Shown here piece by piece: positions 16,199 through 23,801 of a stretch of 34,392 nucleotides of DNA. How positions within the stretch are numbered: position 1 is the first letter of the stretch; every line of letters starts with the position of its first letter. A program made the translations under genes and the position numbers. Under the pieces are notes generated by a model. The model was not told the DNA's origin. It did no database searches and saw only the letters and a program-made list of their open reading frames with translations. This DNA is from Candidatus Zixiibacteriota bacterium (GTDB lineage Bacteria; Zixibacteria; MSB-5A5; UBA10806; 4484-95), in assembly GCA_024231855.1 (NCBI GenBank), contig JAAEQD010000123.1, positions 1 through 34,392 of the forward strand, written 5' to 3'.

Positions 16199-16226
16199 TA
16201 TCTATCGATGCTGTAATTGATAGATA
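16199..16226. promoter_or_regulatory. Perfect 8-bp inverted repeat upstream of the GNAT gene
   Basis: TATCTATC and GATAGATA flank a 12-nt spacer. The element lies 27-54 nt upstream of the GNAT start codon, where it could be an operator half-site pair or a leader hairpin. Confidence 0.4.
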
Positions 16227-16547
16227 GCCCCGTTTGTTAATCGGTTAGTACCCCCGGGGGCACCTTAATCGCGCGCACTGATATGCTTAGATAAAATTAA
16301 ATGGGCAAATAATCCGGAATGAGGAATATGTGTCTTACAATATTCTCTCAGAAGAGGATTTAGCGCCTCTATTTATGTTGGCTGCAAGCTTCAAAAAATC
16401 CTCCTTTTGGTTTTTAAATCGTTTACTGATTAAAACGATTATGTTTCGTGAGTTAGTATAGCGAATATTGATCGTTTATCAAACAAAAAAACTGTTGCCT
16501 ATGCTCCCGGTCTAATAAGCAGCCTATGTAACCGGATTATACCCGGG

Positions 16548-16799
16548 GAATTCCCCTCTTGAGAGGGGTGGCCGAAGGGCGGGGTGTGTGATGCGGGCGA
16601 ATATCAACACACCCCTAAATCCCCTCTCGAGAGGGGACTTGATTGGTAGGTGTGCAGCTTGGATGAAGCCGATAATCTGTAGAGGTGGTACCTCGCGGTC
16701 CGCCCGGGCGGGGAGATGGGGATGGGTCGAGCAATTCAGGTTCAAGGCAAGCCGCGATCACTCCCGCGCTTGAGACCGCGGGATCGGGCACCCTGGCGT
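16548..16799 (+). repeat. Dispersed GC-rich repeat, copy D (most complete)
   Basis: It begins GAATT then the palindrome CCCCTCTTGAGAGGGG (16,553-16,568), GGCCGAAGGGCGGGGTGTGT, GAATATCAACACACCCCTAA, the 16-bp palindrome CCCCTCTCGAGAGGGG (16,621-16,636) and ACTTGATTGGTAGGTGTG. It continues into GTAGAGGTGG-TACCTCGCGG-TCCGCCC, the GGGGAGATGGGGATGG segment, GAGCAATTCAGG, the CCCGCG/CGCGGG hairpin (16,763-16,782) and the end GGGATCGGGCACCCTGG. It joins the A-type and B-type modules in one element. Confidence 0.88.
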
Positions 16800-16848
16800 A
16801 GTAAATAATCATCAATTTATAGTAGATTTGAAATTATTGGAAAACAAC

Positions 16849-16876
16849 TTGACAATACAAACGCATTAGCTATATT
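16849..16876 (+). promoter_or_regulatory. Predicted promoter of the AT-rich orphan gene
   Basis: TTGACA (16,849-16,854) and TATATT (16,871-16,876) are 16 bp apart. The leader to the presumed TTG start at 16,967 is about 84 nt. Confidence 0.6.
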
Positions 16877-16966
16877 CTACAGCAAGTTAAGGATGCAAAT
16901 AAGACGTTTAAAACAAAACTCTTACACTAAAACTTATGGCTTTTTAGAAGCAAAATAGTTATTTAT

Positions 16967-18142
16967 TTGCGGCATCAAATTGGAAAAGTAATACATCGAA
17001 AATTAAAACTGGGCAAACTAGCGGCTATTATTGGAATAATTATAGGATGCCTTTTAACCGGTTTTTTTAATCTTTGTTCTGTAATTCTAGACAATGCCTT
17101 AAAAAAACCAGTACTTGATAGCCTTGAATTAGTTAATACAGAAATAATTAAGTATAAACCAAGTTTAAGAGATTTTAAAAACTTTTTGCCAATTCAGGAA
17201 AAAGATAACTTTGTAATGATAGACAAGTACGCTAGAGATGAAATTATCTATACAAATGATCGTTGGAAGGATCTGACGACGGAAGCGGTTTTAATAAAAA
17301 TCGATGAAATAAATAATTATCCATTATTAGATGTAAAATTTAGAAATATCGGTGAACACCCTGTTTTTATAAAAGGTTTGATGATAGAAATAATTAAATA
17401 TGAACCTTACGTTAAGCCCATATTGAAGTATTATGCCAATATAGATTGCAATAACAATTTAATTTTTAAGGTAGTAAATCTCATTTCTCGACCATCACAA
17501 AAAGTATATCTTAATAATATGAATAATAATTTATTGAAATACATAAGTAAGGATTCTATCGATACTAAAAATGATTTTAATTGGATTGGTAGTGTCAGCG
17601 ATAGTATATGTACATTAATATTGAAAAAAGAATATATAGACAGTGAGTGTCTCACTGATTTTGACTATAATACAATTGGCATTTATGATTCTAAAAGAGA
17701 ATGTACTTTAGACTTAGATAGTATTTATGTAGATGTAAAATATGAGGGTAAATCTGGTTTTTATCAATATGAGAGACACCAATACAATTGGTATTATAGA
17801 GATACTTTGATTCAACATGGTGAGTTATGTTTTTCTAATAGTGGCTTTCATGTTGCCACATATGCAATTGGTGGTGCCGTCCCTGTTTCAGAGGAATATA
17901 GCATTATTATTGATGTGCTTATATCAAAAAAAAATATTGATCTGGAAAAAGTGAAGGGAAAGAATAATATTCAAGAATTTTCCTTATCCCATGAGGTGGT
18001 AGCTAACAGCGATGATAGAATCCAAGTATTATTAACATCTCAAGAAGCCGGGTCATTTACTGTCAGAGCGTGTTTTTATTATAATATAAATGAATACATA
18101 ATAACTGAACCATTTACATTTATAACATATCCCCCACCTTAG
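16967..18142 (+). CDS. AT-rich orphan protein with one N-terminal transmembrane segment
   Basis: I recognise no family. The frame gives 391 aa from TTG; no in-frame ATG or GTG lies nearby and the ribosome-binding site is weak, so the start is uncertain. A basic start (RHQIGKVIHRKLKLGK) leads into one membrane helix (LAAIIGIIIGCLLTGFFNLC), predicted to leave the large C-terminal part outside the cytosol. That part is rich in Asn, Ile, Lys, Tyr and Asp, with strand-like stretches such as EAVLIKIDEINNYPLLDVKF and GEHPVFIKGLMIEI; this 'relations to neighbours' pattern is common in small beta-sandwich domains. Its base composition is markedly more AT-rich, with A/T-ending codons, than the yebC-cysS block that follows. 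This and the flanking repeats suggest horizontal acquisition. Confidence 0.7.
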   Translation: MRHQIGKVIHRKLKLGKLAAIIGIIIGCLLTGFFNLCSVILDNALKKPVLDSLELVNTEIIKYKPSLRDFKNFLPIQEKDNFVMIDKYARDEIIYTNDRWKDLTTEAVLIKIDEINNYPLLDVKFRNIGEHPVFIKGLMIEIIKYEPYVKPILKYYANIDCNNNLIFKVVNLISRPSQKVYLNNMNNNLLKYISKDSIDTKNDFNWIGSVSDSICTLILKKEYIDSECLTDFDYNTIGIYDSKRECTLDLDSIYVDVKYEGKSGFYQYERHQYNWYYRDTLIQHGELCFSNSGFHVATYAIGGAVPVSEEYSIIIDVLISKKNIDLEKVKGKNNIQEFSLSHEVVANSDDRIQVLLTSQEAGSFTVRACFYYNINEYIITEPFTFITYPPP

Positions 18143-18240
18143 GGATTTTAAATCAAATTTGCAGATATGTTTGAATAAACCTTATTAACATGTAATATCC
18201 GGTTCCAATTATTGGTAGCAGTGTTAGTATATTATGTGGG

Positions 18241-18317
18241 TCAGGATGGAAGAAACGACATCCTGATGCTTGATATACGCCCAATCCTCAGGATGTCACT
18301 TCGATTCCATCCTGAGG
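18241..18317. repeat. Inverted pair of REP-like palindromic elements
   Basis: The first hairpin is TCAGGATG...CATCCTGA (18,241-18,266). The second is CCTCAGGATG...CATCCTGAGG (18,286-18,317). The reverse complement of the second, including its loop, reads almost as the first (GGATGGAATCGAAGTGACAT against GGATGGAAGAAACGACAT). The two are thus copies of one element in opposite orientation, separated by ~19 nt, as in BIME structures. They lie in the gap between the AT-rich orphan gene and yebC. Confidence 0.8.
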
Positions 18318-18332
18318 GATCCATTGGGATTG

Positions 18333-18361
18333 CCCCACCCCCTCCCCCCCCAACAATCCCC
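18333..18361. other. C-tract with G-quadruplex potential on the minus strand
   Basis: The segment has four runs of C (4, 5, 8 and 4 or more) separated by short spacers. The complementary strand fits the pattern of a G-quadruplex. It ends 20 nt upstream of the yebC -35 box. Runs of this length are also prone to slippage and sequencing error. Confidence 0.6.
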
Positions 18362-18380
18362 TTGCCTATCAGCCGCTCAT

Positions 18381-18408
18381 TTGATAAATTATATCTCAAA
18401 GATATAAT
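18381..18408 (+). promoter_or_regulatory. Predicted promoter of the yebC-ruvCAB-queA-ispDF-ddl-cysS block
   Basis: TTGATA (18,381-18,386) and a consensus TATAAT (18,403-18,408) are 16 bp apart. Transcription would start near 18,415, only ~13 nt before the yebC ATG, leaving a very short leader that still contains the GGAGGAG ribosome-binding site. Confidence 0.65.
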
Positions 18409-18427
18409 TACGCTTAATGGAGGAGAT

Positions 18428-19177
18428 ATGTCCGGTCATAGCAAATGGGCGACCATTAAAAGAAAGAAAGGTAAACTGGATGCCCAAAGGGGTAGGACGT
18501 TTACCAAGCTGATCAAAGAGATCACCGTGGCCGCGCGCGAAGGCGGCGGCGATACCGAGGCTAACCCCCGTCTGCGTACGGCGATAGCCTCGGCCAAGGC
18601 GGCCAATATGCCGGCCGATAATATCAAGCGCGGGATCAAGAAAGGCACCGGCGAATTACCCGGAACCACTTACGAGGAAGCCCATTACGAGGGTTACGGC
18701 CCGGGCGGCGTGGCTATTTTGGTCCAGGTTCTGACAGATAACAAGAACCGCACGGTAGCCGAAGTTCGCCATATTTTCACCAAGGCCAACGGCAGTCTCG
18801 GCGAAGCCGGCTGCGTGGGCTGGATGTTCGACAAGAAAGGCTATATCACGGTCGATCTGGAGAAAGCCGGCGAAGATGAACTGATGGAATGGGCTATCGA
18901 TGCCGGGGCGGCGGATTTCATAGCCGACGGCGGGATTTACGAGATCTACACCGAATACGCCGACCTCGAGAAAGTCCGACTCGCGCTGGAGGCAAAAGAG
19001 GTTGAATTGGTGACCGCCGAACTGACCCAGATTCCGCAAACGACAATCAAGATCGAAGGCAAGCAGGCCGAGCAGATGATCCGGTTGTTCGAGACGTTGG
19101 AAGATCATGACGATGTCCAGAAAGTCTACGCCAATTTCGATATCGATGAGAGCGTCCTGGAGAAATTGTCCGAGTAG
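18428..19177 (+). CDS. yebC: YebC/PmpR-family protein
   Basis: The start is the ATG at 18,428, preceded by GGAGGAG; the frame opens further upstream but the family always begins MSGHSKW, and so does this. The protein is 249 aa, the normal length. The N-terminal domain carries MSGHSKWATIKRKKGKLDAQ, RGRTFTKLIKEITVAAREGG and AKAANMPADNIKRGIKKG. The middle has EAHYEGYGPGGVAILV and LTDNKNRTVAEVRHIFTKAN. The C-terminal domain has GCVGWMFDKKGYI and ends near DDVQKVYANFDID. Family members were described as DNA-binding regulators of ruvC and quorum genes; some, such as TACO1 and recent YebC studies, help ribosomes through proline runs. Its place immediately before ruvC (2-nt gap) is the classic arrangement. 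Confidence 0.97.
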   Translation: MSGHSKWATIKRKKGKLDAQRGRTFTKLIKEITVAAREGGGDTEANPRLRTAIASAKAANMPADNIKRGIKKGTGELPGTTYEEAHYEGYGPGGVAILVQVLTDNKNRTVAEVRHIFTKANGSLGEAGCVGWMFDKKGYITVDLEKAGEDELMEWAIDAGAADFIADGGIYEIYTEYADLEKVRLALEAKEVELVTAELTQIPQTTIKIEGKQAEQMIRLFETLEDHDDVQKVYANFDIDESVLEKLSE

Positions 19178-19179
19178 AT

Positions 19180-19719
19180 ATGCCATCAGGCGGCGACCGA
19201 AACTCGAAAGCCGAACCGGCCATTTATGTCGGCGTCGATCCCGGACTGGGTATCACCGGTTACGGTGTGCTGGAATATAACGGCGGCAAGATCGCGCTTA
19301 AGGAGGCAGGCTGTATCCGTACCACGCGAAATCTCCCTCTGGAGCAGCGGCTAATCGAGATTTATTCGGGGCTTAGCGAAGTGATCGAGGAGTTTCATCC
19401 CGATGAGGTAGTAATCGAGGATTTGTATTCGCATTACCGTCACCCGAAAACGGCGATAATAATGGGCCATGCCCGGGGCGCGGTTTTTCTCAGCGCCGCC
19501 AAAAGCAAAGTGCCGGTGAAAAGCTACGGGGCGACGATGATAAAGAAATCACTAACCGGTAACGGCCGGGCCTCGAAAATTCAGGTGCAGCACATGATAA
19601 AAAACAAACTCGGCTTGAAAGAGATACCCGAACCGCCGGATGTGGCCGACGCGTTGGCGGCGGCTATGTGCCATATTAACCATCTGAATAATAATCTTTC
19701 GGCTGAAAAGGATAATTAA
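19180..19719 (+). CDS. ruvC: Holliday-junction resolvase RuvC
   Basis: The protein is 179 aa, with ~13 extra polar residues before the first strand; a start slightly downstream is possible but no better start codon is seen. It is the endonuclease that cuts four-way DNA junctions after RuvAB branch migration. The RNase H-like fold has all four catalytic acids: Asp20 in YVGVDPGLGITGYG, Glu80 in EVVIEDLYSHYRHP, and Asp154 and Asp157 in PPDVADALAAAMCH. The conserved GHARGAVFLSAAKSKVPVKS segment and the basic loop KKSLTGNGRASKIQVQHMI, which contacts the junction, are intact. It begins 2 nt after yebC and ends directly at the ruvA start, so translation is likely coupled. Confidence 0.97.
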   Translation: MPSGGDRNSKAEPAIYVGVDPGLGITGYGVLEYNGGKIALKEAGCIRTTRNLPLEQRLIEIYSGLSEVIEEFHPDEVVIEDLYSHYRHPKTAIIMGHARGAVFLSAAKSKVPVKSYGATMIKKSLTGNGRASKIQVQHMIKNKLGLKEIPEPPDVADALAAAMCHINHLNNNLSAEKDN

Positions 19720-20349
19720 TTGATTTCGAAGATAAAAGGCAAGATCAACGGTATCGCCAAGGATAAAGTATCCATCGAGGTAAGCGGATTGACTTACGAT
19801 ATAATGCTGCCATCAAGCCTGCTGGATGACATGCGGGGCAAGTCAAACGGAGCTGAGGTTGAGCTATATACGATTTACTATATCGAGGGTTCGAATATCG
19901 GCAACCAGTTTCCCCGTTTGGTCGGTTTCGTCGATTCAGTTCAGCGCGAGTTTTTCATGATCTTAACCGGCGTCAGCGGTTTGGGAATCAAGAAAGCCTT
20001 GCGCAGCCTGATATTGCCGATCAACGTGATCGCCCGGGCAATCGAGACCGAGAATGTCAAGAAGCTAACTGAACTGCCGGGAATCGGCCCGCGAATGGCG
20101 GAGAAGATTATCGCCGAACTGAAGGGCCGGGTGGCCAAGTTCGCGCTTATGCTGGATGATCAGCCGCTGGCCAAGCCGGTCAAGCAGCCGGATTTCGCGA
20201 CTGATGTGATGCAGGTATTGAAACAACTTCAATATCAACCGGCGCAGGCTAAAGAGATGATCGAGCGGGCGCTGGCATCGGGCAAGAAATTCAAATCATC
20301 AGAAGACCTTCTGGATCAGATATTCAAACAACAGGGAATGAGTGCTTAG
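19720..20349 (+). CDS. ruvA: Holliday-junction branch-migration subunit RuvA
   Basis: The protein is 209 aa with a TTG start placed directly after the ruvC stop; it begins MISKIKGKINGIAKDKVSIE as the family's OB-fold domain does. Domain I includes YTIYYIEGSNIGNQFPRLVG. Domain II has the two helix-hairpin-helix motifs that grip DNA: LTGVSGLGIKKALRSL and LTELPGIGPRMAEKIIAELK. Domain III at the C-terminus (DFATDVMQVLKQLQYQPAQA to the end) is the mobile part that contacts RuvB. RuvA tetramers hold the junction open in a square for the RuvB motor. It overlaps or abuts ruvB at the 3' end. Confidence 0.97.
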   Translation: MISKIKGKINGIAKDKVSIEVSGLTYDIMLPSSLLDDMRGKSNGAEVELYTIYYIEGSNIGNQFPRLVGFVDSVQREFFMILTGVSGLGIKKALRSLILPINVIARAIETENVKKLTELPGIGPRMAEKIIAELKGRVAKFALMLDDQPLAKPVKQPDFATDVMQVLKQLQYQPAQAKEMIERALASGKKFKSSEDLLDQIFKQQGMSA

Positions 20350-20350
20350 T

Positions 20351-21373
20351 ATGCGCGAACGAGTAGTTTCACCGGCGGCTATCTCCCCCGAGGATGAACA
20401 GGCGATAGTATCGCTTCGGCCAACGAAGCTGAACGAATTTACCGGCCAGAAGCAAACTATAGAGAAATTATCGGTTTCTCTGGAGGCCGTTAAACGTCGC
20501 GACGAGCCGCATGAGCATATTCTGTTCTACGGCCCGCCTGGATTGGGCAAAACGACCCTGGCTCATATACTGGCCAACGAGATGGGCACCCGGCTGGTAG
20601 TGACCTCCGGGCCGTCACTTCAGCGTACCGGCGATTTGATGGGGATACTGACCAATCTCGAGGCCGGCGATATATTATTTATTGATGAAATCCATCGCCT
20701 GGCGCCATCGGTAGAGGAGTTTATCTATCCGGCCCTGGAGGATTTCAAGGTTGATTTCGTAGTTGATAAAGGCGCCTACGCCAGGGTTATCAATGTACCT
20801 TTGAAAAAATTCACATTAATTGGCGCTACCACGAGGGCCGGACTCTTAAGCGCTCCCTTAAGAAGCCGATTTGGTATATTCCATCACTTGGATTTCTATC
20901 CGGATGAGGACATCGCCAAAATCATCAAAAATTCAGCCCAGACATTACAGGTAACAATCGACGATGAAGCTTGCCGGGAGATGTCCCATAGAAGCCGGGG
21001 CACGCCCCGTATCGCCAACCGATTGCTCAGGCGAGTCCGTGATTTCGCCCAGGTTAAACGTGATGGCGTAATCAATCTGGAATCGGTCAACTCCGCTCTG
21101 GAGATGGAAGGTGTCGATCCCGCCGGCCTGGATAATCTCGATCTGAAACTGCTAACCACCATGATCAAGTTTTACGCCGGTGGACCGGTAGGCATCGAAG
21201 CTCTGGCAGCAACGGTGAACGAGGAGACTGACACGTTGGAAGAGATGGTCGAGCCATATTTATTGAAAATCGGCTTTATCAAACGCACCAGACGGGGCCG
21301 GGTAGTCGGCCAGGCTGCCTACGACCATCTGAAAATGAGACCCGAGGGGGGTCCGCAGCAGCAACTTTTATAA
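20351..21373 (+). CDS. ruvB: Holliday-junction helicase motor RuvB
   Basis: The protein is 340 aa from the ATG at 20,351, one base after the ruvA stop. A GTG at 20,342, overlapping ruvA, would add three residues, but the family starts like MRERVVSP. It is an AAA+ ATPase: SLRPTKLNEFTGQ (N-terminal signature), Walker A GPPGLGKTTLAH, Walker B ILFIDEIHRLAPSVEE, sensor 1 FTLIGATTRAGLLSAPLRSR with the arginine finger, and sensor 2 RGTPRIANRLLRRVRDFAQV. A C-terminal winged helix follows (RTRRGRVVGQAAYDHL). It pumps DNA through the RuvA-bound junction. It completes the ruvCAB set in a single operon. Confidence 0.98.
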   Translation: MRERVVSPAAISPEDEQAIVSLRPTKLNEFTGQKQTIEKLSVSLEAVKRRDEPHEHILFYGPPGLGKTTLAHILANEMGTRLVVTSGPSLQRTGDLMGILTNLEAGDILFIDEIHRLAPSVEEFIYPALEDFKVDFVVDKGAYARVINVPLKKFTLIGATTRAGLLSAPLRSRFGIFHHLDFYPDEDIAKIIKNSAQTLQVTIDDEACREMSHRSRGTPRIANRLLRRVRDFAQVKRDGVINLESVNSALEMEGVDPAGLDNLDLKLLTTMIKFYAGGPVGIEALAATVNEETDTLEEMVEPYLLKIGFIKRTRRGRVVGQAAYDHLKMRPEGGPQQQLL

Positions 21374-21374
21374 T

Positions 21375-21596
21375 ATGCCGGAATTCGGAAAAATATTCAT
21401 AATTATTGGCATCATTTTCATAGCCGTTGGCGGGTTTTTACTTCTCGGGGGTAAATTAGGGTTATTGGGGCAGCTTCCGGGTGATTTTGTTATCAGGAAA
21501 AAAAACTTCACCTTCTTCTTTCCTCTGGCAACATCGTTACTTTTGTCAGTTGGATTAACGATCATATTTTATTTAATCAGGTTTTTTAAGAAATGA
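21375..21596 (+). CDS. DUF2905-family small membrane protein
   Basis: The protein is 73 aa. Its ATG comes 1 nt after the ruvB stop and its stop overlaps the queA start (ATGA). Two membrane helices are evident: IFIIIGIIFIAVGGFLLLGG and FFPLATSLLLSVGLTIIFYL. Between them lies the family hallmark GLLGQLPGDFVIRKKNFTFF; the LPGD-F-x-I-R-x-x-N core is diagnostic of DUF2905. The function is unknown; the family is often found between ruvB and queA, as here. The steady position suggests a housekeeping membrane role, though co-transcription alone would explain it. Confidence 0.9.
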   Translation: MPEFGKIFIIIGIIFIAVGGFLLLGGKLGLLGQLPGDFVIRKKNFTFFFPLATSLLLSVGLTIIFYLIRFFKK

Positions 21597-22636
21597 AAAT
21601 TGATATTTCGACATACGATTATAATCTACCGAAGGAGCGCGTAGCGCTTTATCCGGCTAATCCCCGAAGCAGATCCAAACTGCTAGTTATCGATCGGGCC
21701 AAAGATGAATTCGATCATAAAACGTTTTCCGATATAATCGGATATTTTAAAGCCGGCGATGTGCTGGTTCTGAACAACTCAAAGGTCTTCCCGGCCCGGA
21801 TATACGGCAAAAAACAAGGCACCGGCGGCAAGGTTGAAATATTCCTTTTGAGAAAACTCGGCGATGAAAAATGGGAAGCATTGGTCAGACCGGGCAAAAG
21901 ACTTCAACCCGGTACAATTGTAGAAATGGCGGAAGGCAAGATAATCGCCAGACTCGGCGACCGAACGGATGTCGGCGGCCGGGTTGTCGAGTTCTCCGCC
22001 AACGGCGATTTGATGGACCTGATCTGGCAATACGGCGAAGTGCCTCTTCCCCCCTATATCGCTCGTGAACCACAGGAGAAAGATAAAGCCACCTACCAGA
22101 CAATATACGCTGAAAATATCGGCGCGGTGGCCGCTCCCACTGCCGGGTTTCATTTTACCGATGAGATATTCGACAACCTGCAATCTGTAGGAGTCGAAAC
22201 CGCCTACCTCACGCTTCATCCGGGCCTCGGCACATTTCGCCCGATAACCGTGGCCGATGCCGCCGAACATAAGATGGAAGAGGAGTTTTTCTCGATACCT
22301 GACAAGACGGCCAAGATAATTAATAAAGCCAGGCTGGAAAAAAGACGGGTAATCGCCGTCGGTACAACCAGCGTAAGATCACTGGAAAGCGCTTATGATG
22401 AGGAAACCGGTGAAGTCATTCCTACTACGGGCAGATACACTAATAAATTCATATATCCGCCATATGATTATAAAGTCGTGGATAGCCTGCTGACGAATTT
22501 TCATCTTCCTAAATCTACACTGCTGTTATTGGTTTCAGCAATTGCAGGCAAAGACAAGGTATTCAAAGCATACGCCGAAGCGGTAGAAAAAGATTATCGT
22601 TTCTATAGTTACGGCGATGCCATGTTGATATTATGA
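21593..22636 (+). CDS. queA: S-adenosylmethionine:tRNA ribosyltransferase-isomerase QueA
   Basis: The protein is 347 aa, full length. QueA transfers and rearranges the ribosyl part of S-adenosylmethionine onto 7-aminomethyl-7-deazaguanine in tRNA, making epoxyqueuosine. Family motifs are in order: YNLPKERVALYPANPRSRSK, GDVLVLNNSKVFPARIYGKK, WEALVRPGKRLQPG, VAAPTAGFHFT, LTLHPGLGTFRPI, VIAVGTTSVRSLES and LLTNFHLPKSTLLLLVSA. The ATGA overlaps at both ends (with DUF2905 and ispD) point to translational coupling. Other queuosine genes (queD, queE, queC, tgt) are not in the window; tgt often follows queA but is absent here. Confidence 0.97.
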   Translation: MKIDISTYDYNLPKERVALYPANPRSRSKLLVIDRAKDEFDHKTFSDIIGYFKAGDVLVLNNSKVFPARIYGKKQGTGGKVEIFLLRKLGDEKWEALVRPGKRLQPGTIVEMAEGKIIARLGDRTDVGGRVVEFSANGDLMDLIWQYGEVPLPPYIAREPQEKDKATYQTIYAENIGAVAAPTAGFHFTDEIFDNLQSVGVETAYLTLHPGLGTFRPITVADAAEHKMEEEFFSIPDKTAKIINKARLEKRRVIAVGTTSVRSLESAYDEETGEVIPTTGRYTNKFIYPPYDYKVVDSLLTNFHLPKSTLLLLVSAIAGKDKVFKAYAEAVEKDYRFYSYGDAMLIL

Positions 22637-23325
22637 AAACAAGACGAAATTTGGCGGTAATAGTAGCATCGGGTACGGGAACCAGAATGAAAACCGAGTT
22701 ACCCAAACAGTTCATGGATCTGATGGGGAAACCCATCCTGAGTTGGACGATCAGTTGTTTCGAGAGATGTCGTTTGATCGATGAGATAGTATTAGTAGTA
22801 CCGGAGGACTATCTGGCTTATACATCACAGTCTATTGTCGATAAATATGATTTTAAAAAGATCAATAAAATCACGACCGGCGGCAATACCCGTCAGGAAT
22901 CGGTATTAGCCGGATTAACCGCTTGTCCCCGATCAACCGACAACGTGGCTATTCATGACGGCGTCAGACCTTTCGTACGCGATACTTTAATCGAATCGCT
23001 TTTCGAATCCGTAACCGAAACTAAAGCCGTCATTCCGGCAGTTATGGCCAAGGAGACAGTTAAATTCCTTGATGATAATATGCTGGCGAAAACGCTGCCA
23101 AGGGATAGGATATACCTGGCCCAAACGCCTCAAGTGTTCTACTATCCGGCCATATTCGATTTTCATCAGAAAGCGGCCGAGGAAGAATACGAGGCCACCG
23201 ACGACGCGATGCTGGCTGAACAGTACAGGATGGATGTTAGTATATTCGAAGGTCATTATGATAATATCAAGATAACCACACCGGAAGATTTGGCCCTGGC
23301 GGCGGAGATATTAAAGCGATGGTAA
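22633..23325 (+). CDS. ispD: 2-C-methyl-D-erythritol 4-phosphate cytidylyltransferase IspD
   Basis: The protein is 230 aa, the usual length. It joins CTP and methylerythritol phosphate in the non-mevalonate isoprenoid pathway. The nucleotide-binding loop reads AVIVASGTGTRMKTELPKQF, close to the canonical A-A-G-x-G-x-R-M-x-x-x-x-P-K-Q-F but with Ala-Ser-Gly in place of Ala-Ala-Gly. Other motifs are present: GGNTRQESVLAGL, NVAIHDGVRPFVR (metal and substrate), IYLAQTPQVFYY, YEATDDAMLAE and NIKITTPEDLALA. It overlaps queA by 4 bp (ATGA) and ispF by 7 bp. IspD and IspF catalyse steps four and... more precisely the third and fifth enzymes of the pathway, and are commonly adjacent. Confidence 0.96.
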   Translation: MKTRRNLAVIVASGTGTRMKTELPKQFMDLMGKPILSWTISCFERCRLIDEIVLVVPEDYLAYTSQSIVDKYDFKKINKITTGGNTRQESVLAGLTACPRSTDNVAIHDGVRPFVRDTLIESLFESVTETKAVIPAVMAKETVKFLDDNMLAKTLPRDRIYLAQTPQVFYYPAIFDFHQKAAEEEYEATDDAMLAEQYRMDVSIFEGHYDNIKITTPEDLALAAEILKRW

Positions 23326-23801
23326 AAACAGGAATCGGTTTCGACGCGCATCGACTGGTCGAGGACAGGAAACTGATCCTCGGCGGCGTAAAGATCGACT
23401 ATGAAAGAGGATTACTGGGACATTCTGATGCCGATGTTGTCTGCCACGCGATCGCCGACGCTCTTCTGGGGGCAGCCGGTTTGGGCGATATCGGTATGAT
23501 GTTCCCCGATACAAACGCGGCCAACAAGGATATATCGAGTTTGAAAATCCTGTCGGCGATAAGAACCCAAATCGAGGCCAGGTTTTATTATATTATCAAT
23601 ATCGATATATCGATTATTGCCGAGGAACCTAAAATCGGCCCTTATATCGAACGAATGAAAAAAGCGATAAGCGAATCATTATCAATTAGTACAGATGCCA
23701 TAAATCTAAAAGGCAAAACAACGGAAACTTTAGGATTTACCGGGCGTAAAGAAGGGATAGCGGCATTGGCGGTCGCGACGATTGAACAACATGAACTTTG
23801 A
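23319..23801 (+). CDS. ispF: 2-C-methyl-D-erythritol 2,4-cyclodiphosphate synthase IspF
   Basis: The protein is 160 aa, the typical length of this trimeric enzyme, which cyclises CDP-methylerythritol phosphate with loss of CMP. The metal site is complete: Asp9 and His11 in GIGFDAHRLVE and the His in GLLGHSDADVVCHAIADALL. The substrate loop GDIGMMFPDTNAANKDISS and the CDP-binding end INLKGKTTETLGFTGRKEGI are intact. It overlaps ispD and is followed by the dedA start within its own 3' end. The separate ispD and ispF genes contrast with the fused ispDF of some bacteria. Confidence 0.97.
   Translation: MVKTGIGFDAHRLVEDRKLILGGVKIDYERGLLGHSDADVVCHAIADALLGAAGLGDIGMMFPDTNAANKDISSLKILSAIRTQIEARFYYIINIDISIIAEEPKIGPYIERMKKAISESLSISTDAINLKGKTTETLGFTGRKEGIAALAVATIEQHEL

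Larger units (their letters stand above)
16173..16966. other. Long gene-free region: GNAT leader, repeat copy D, promoter of the AT-rich gene
   Basis: The left part is the leader of the GNAT gene with a perfect inverted repeat (16,199-16,226). AATCGTTT and AAAACGATT around ACTGATT form a small hairpin near 16,417-16,440. Copy D fills 16,548-16,799. A near-consensus promoter lies at 16,849-16,876. Frames within copy D on both strands lack ribosome-binding sites and track the repeat, so I call no gene. Confidence 0.55.

Noticed and set aside
14354..16815. Open frames of 60-85 codons inside repeat copies B, C and D
   Set aside because: They follow the repeat sequence, differ in frame between copies, and lack ribosome-binding sites. 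GC-rich repeats open frames by chance.
18212..18427. N-terminal extension of yebC from a GTG at 18,212
   Set aside because: The extension runs through the REP-like pair and C-tract (a run of prolines), while MSGHSKW at 18,428 is the universal family start with a strong ribosome-binding site after the promoter.
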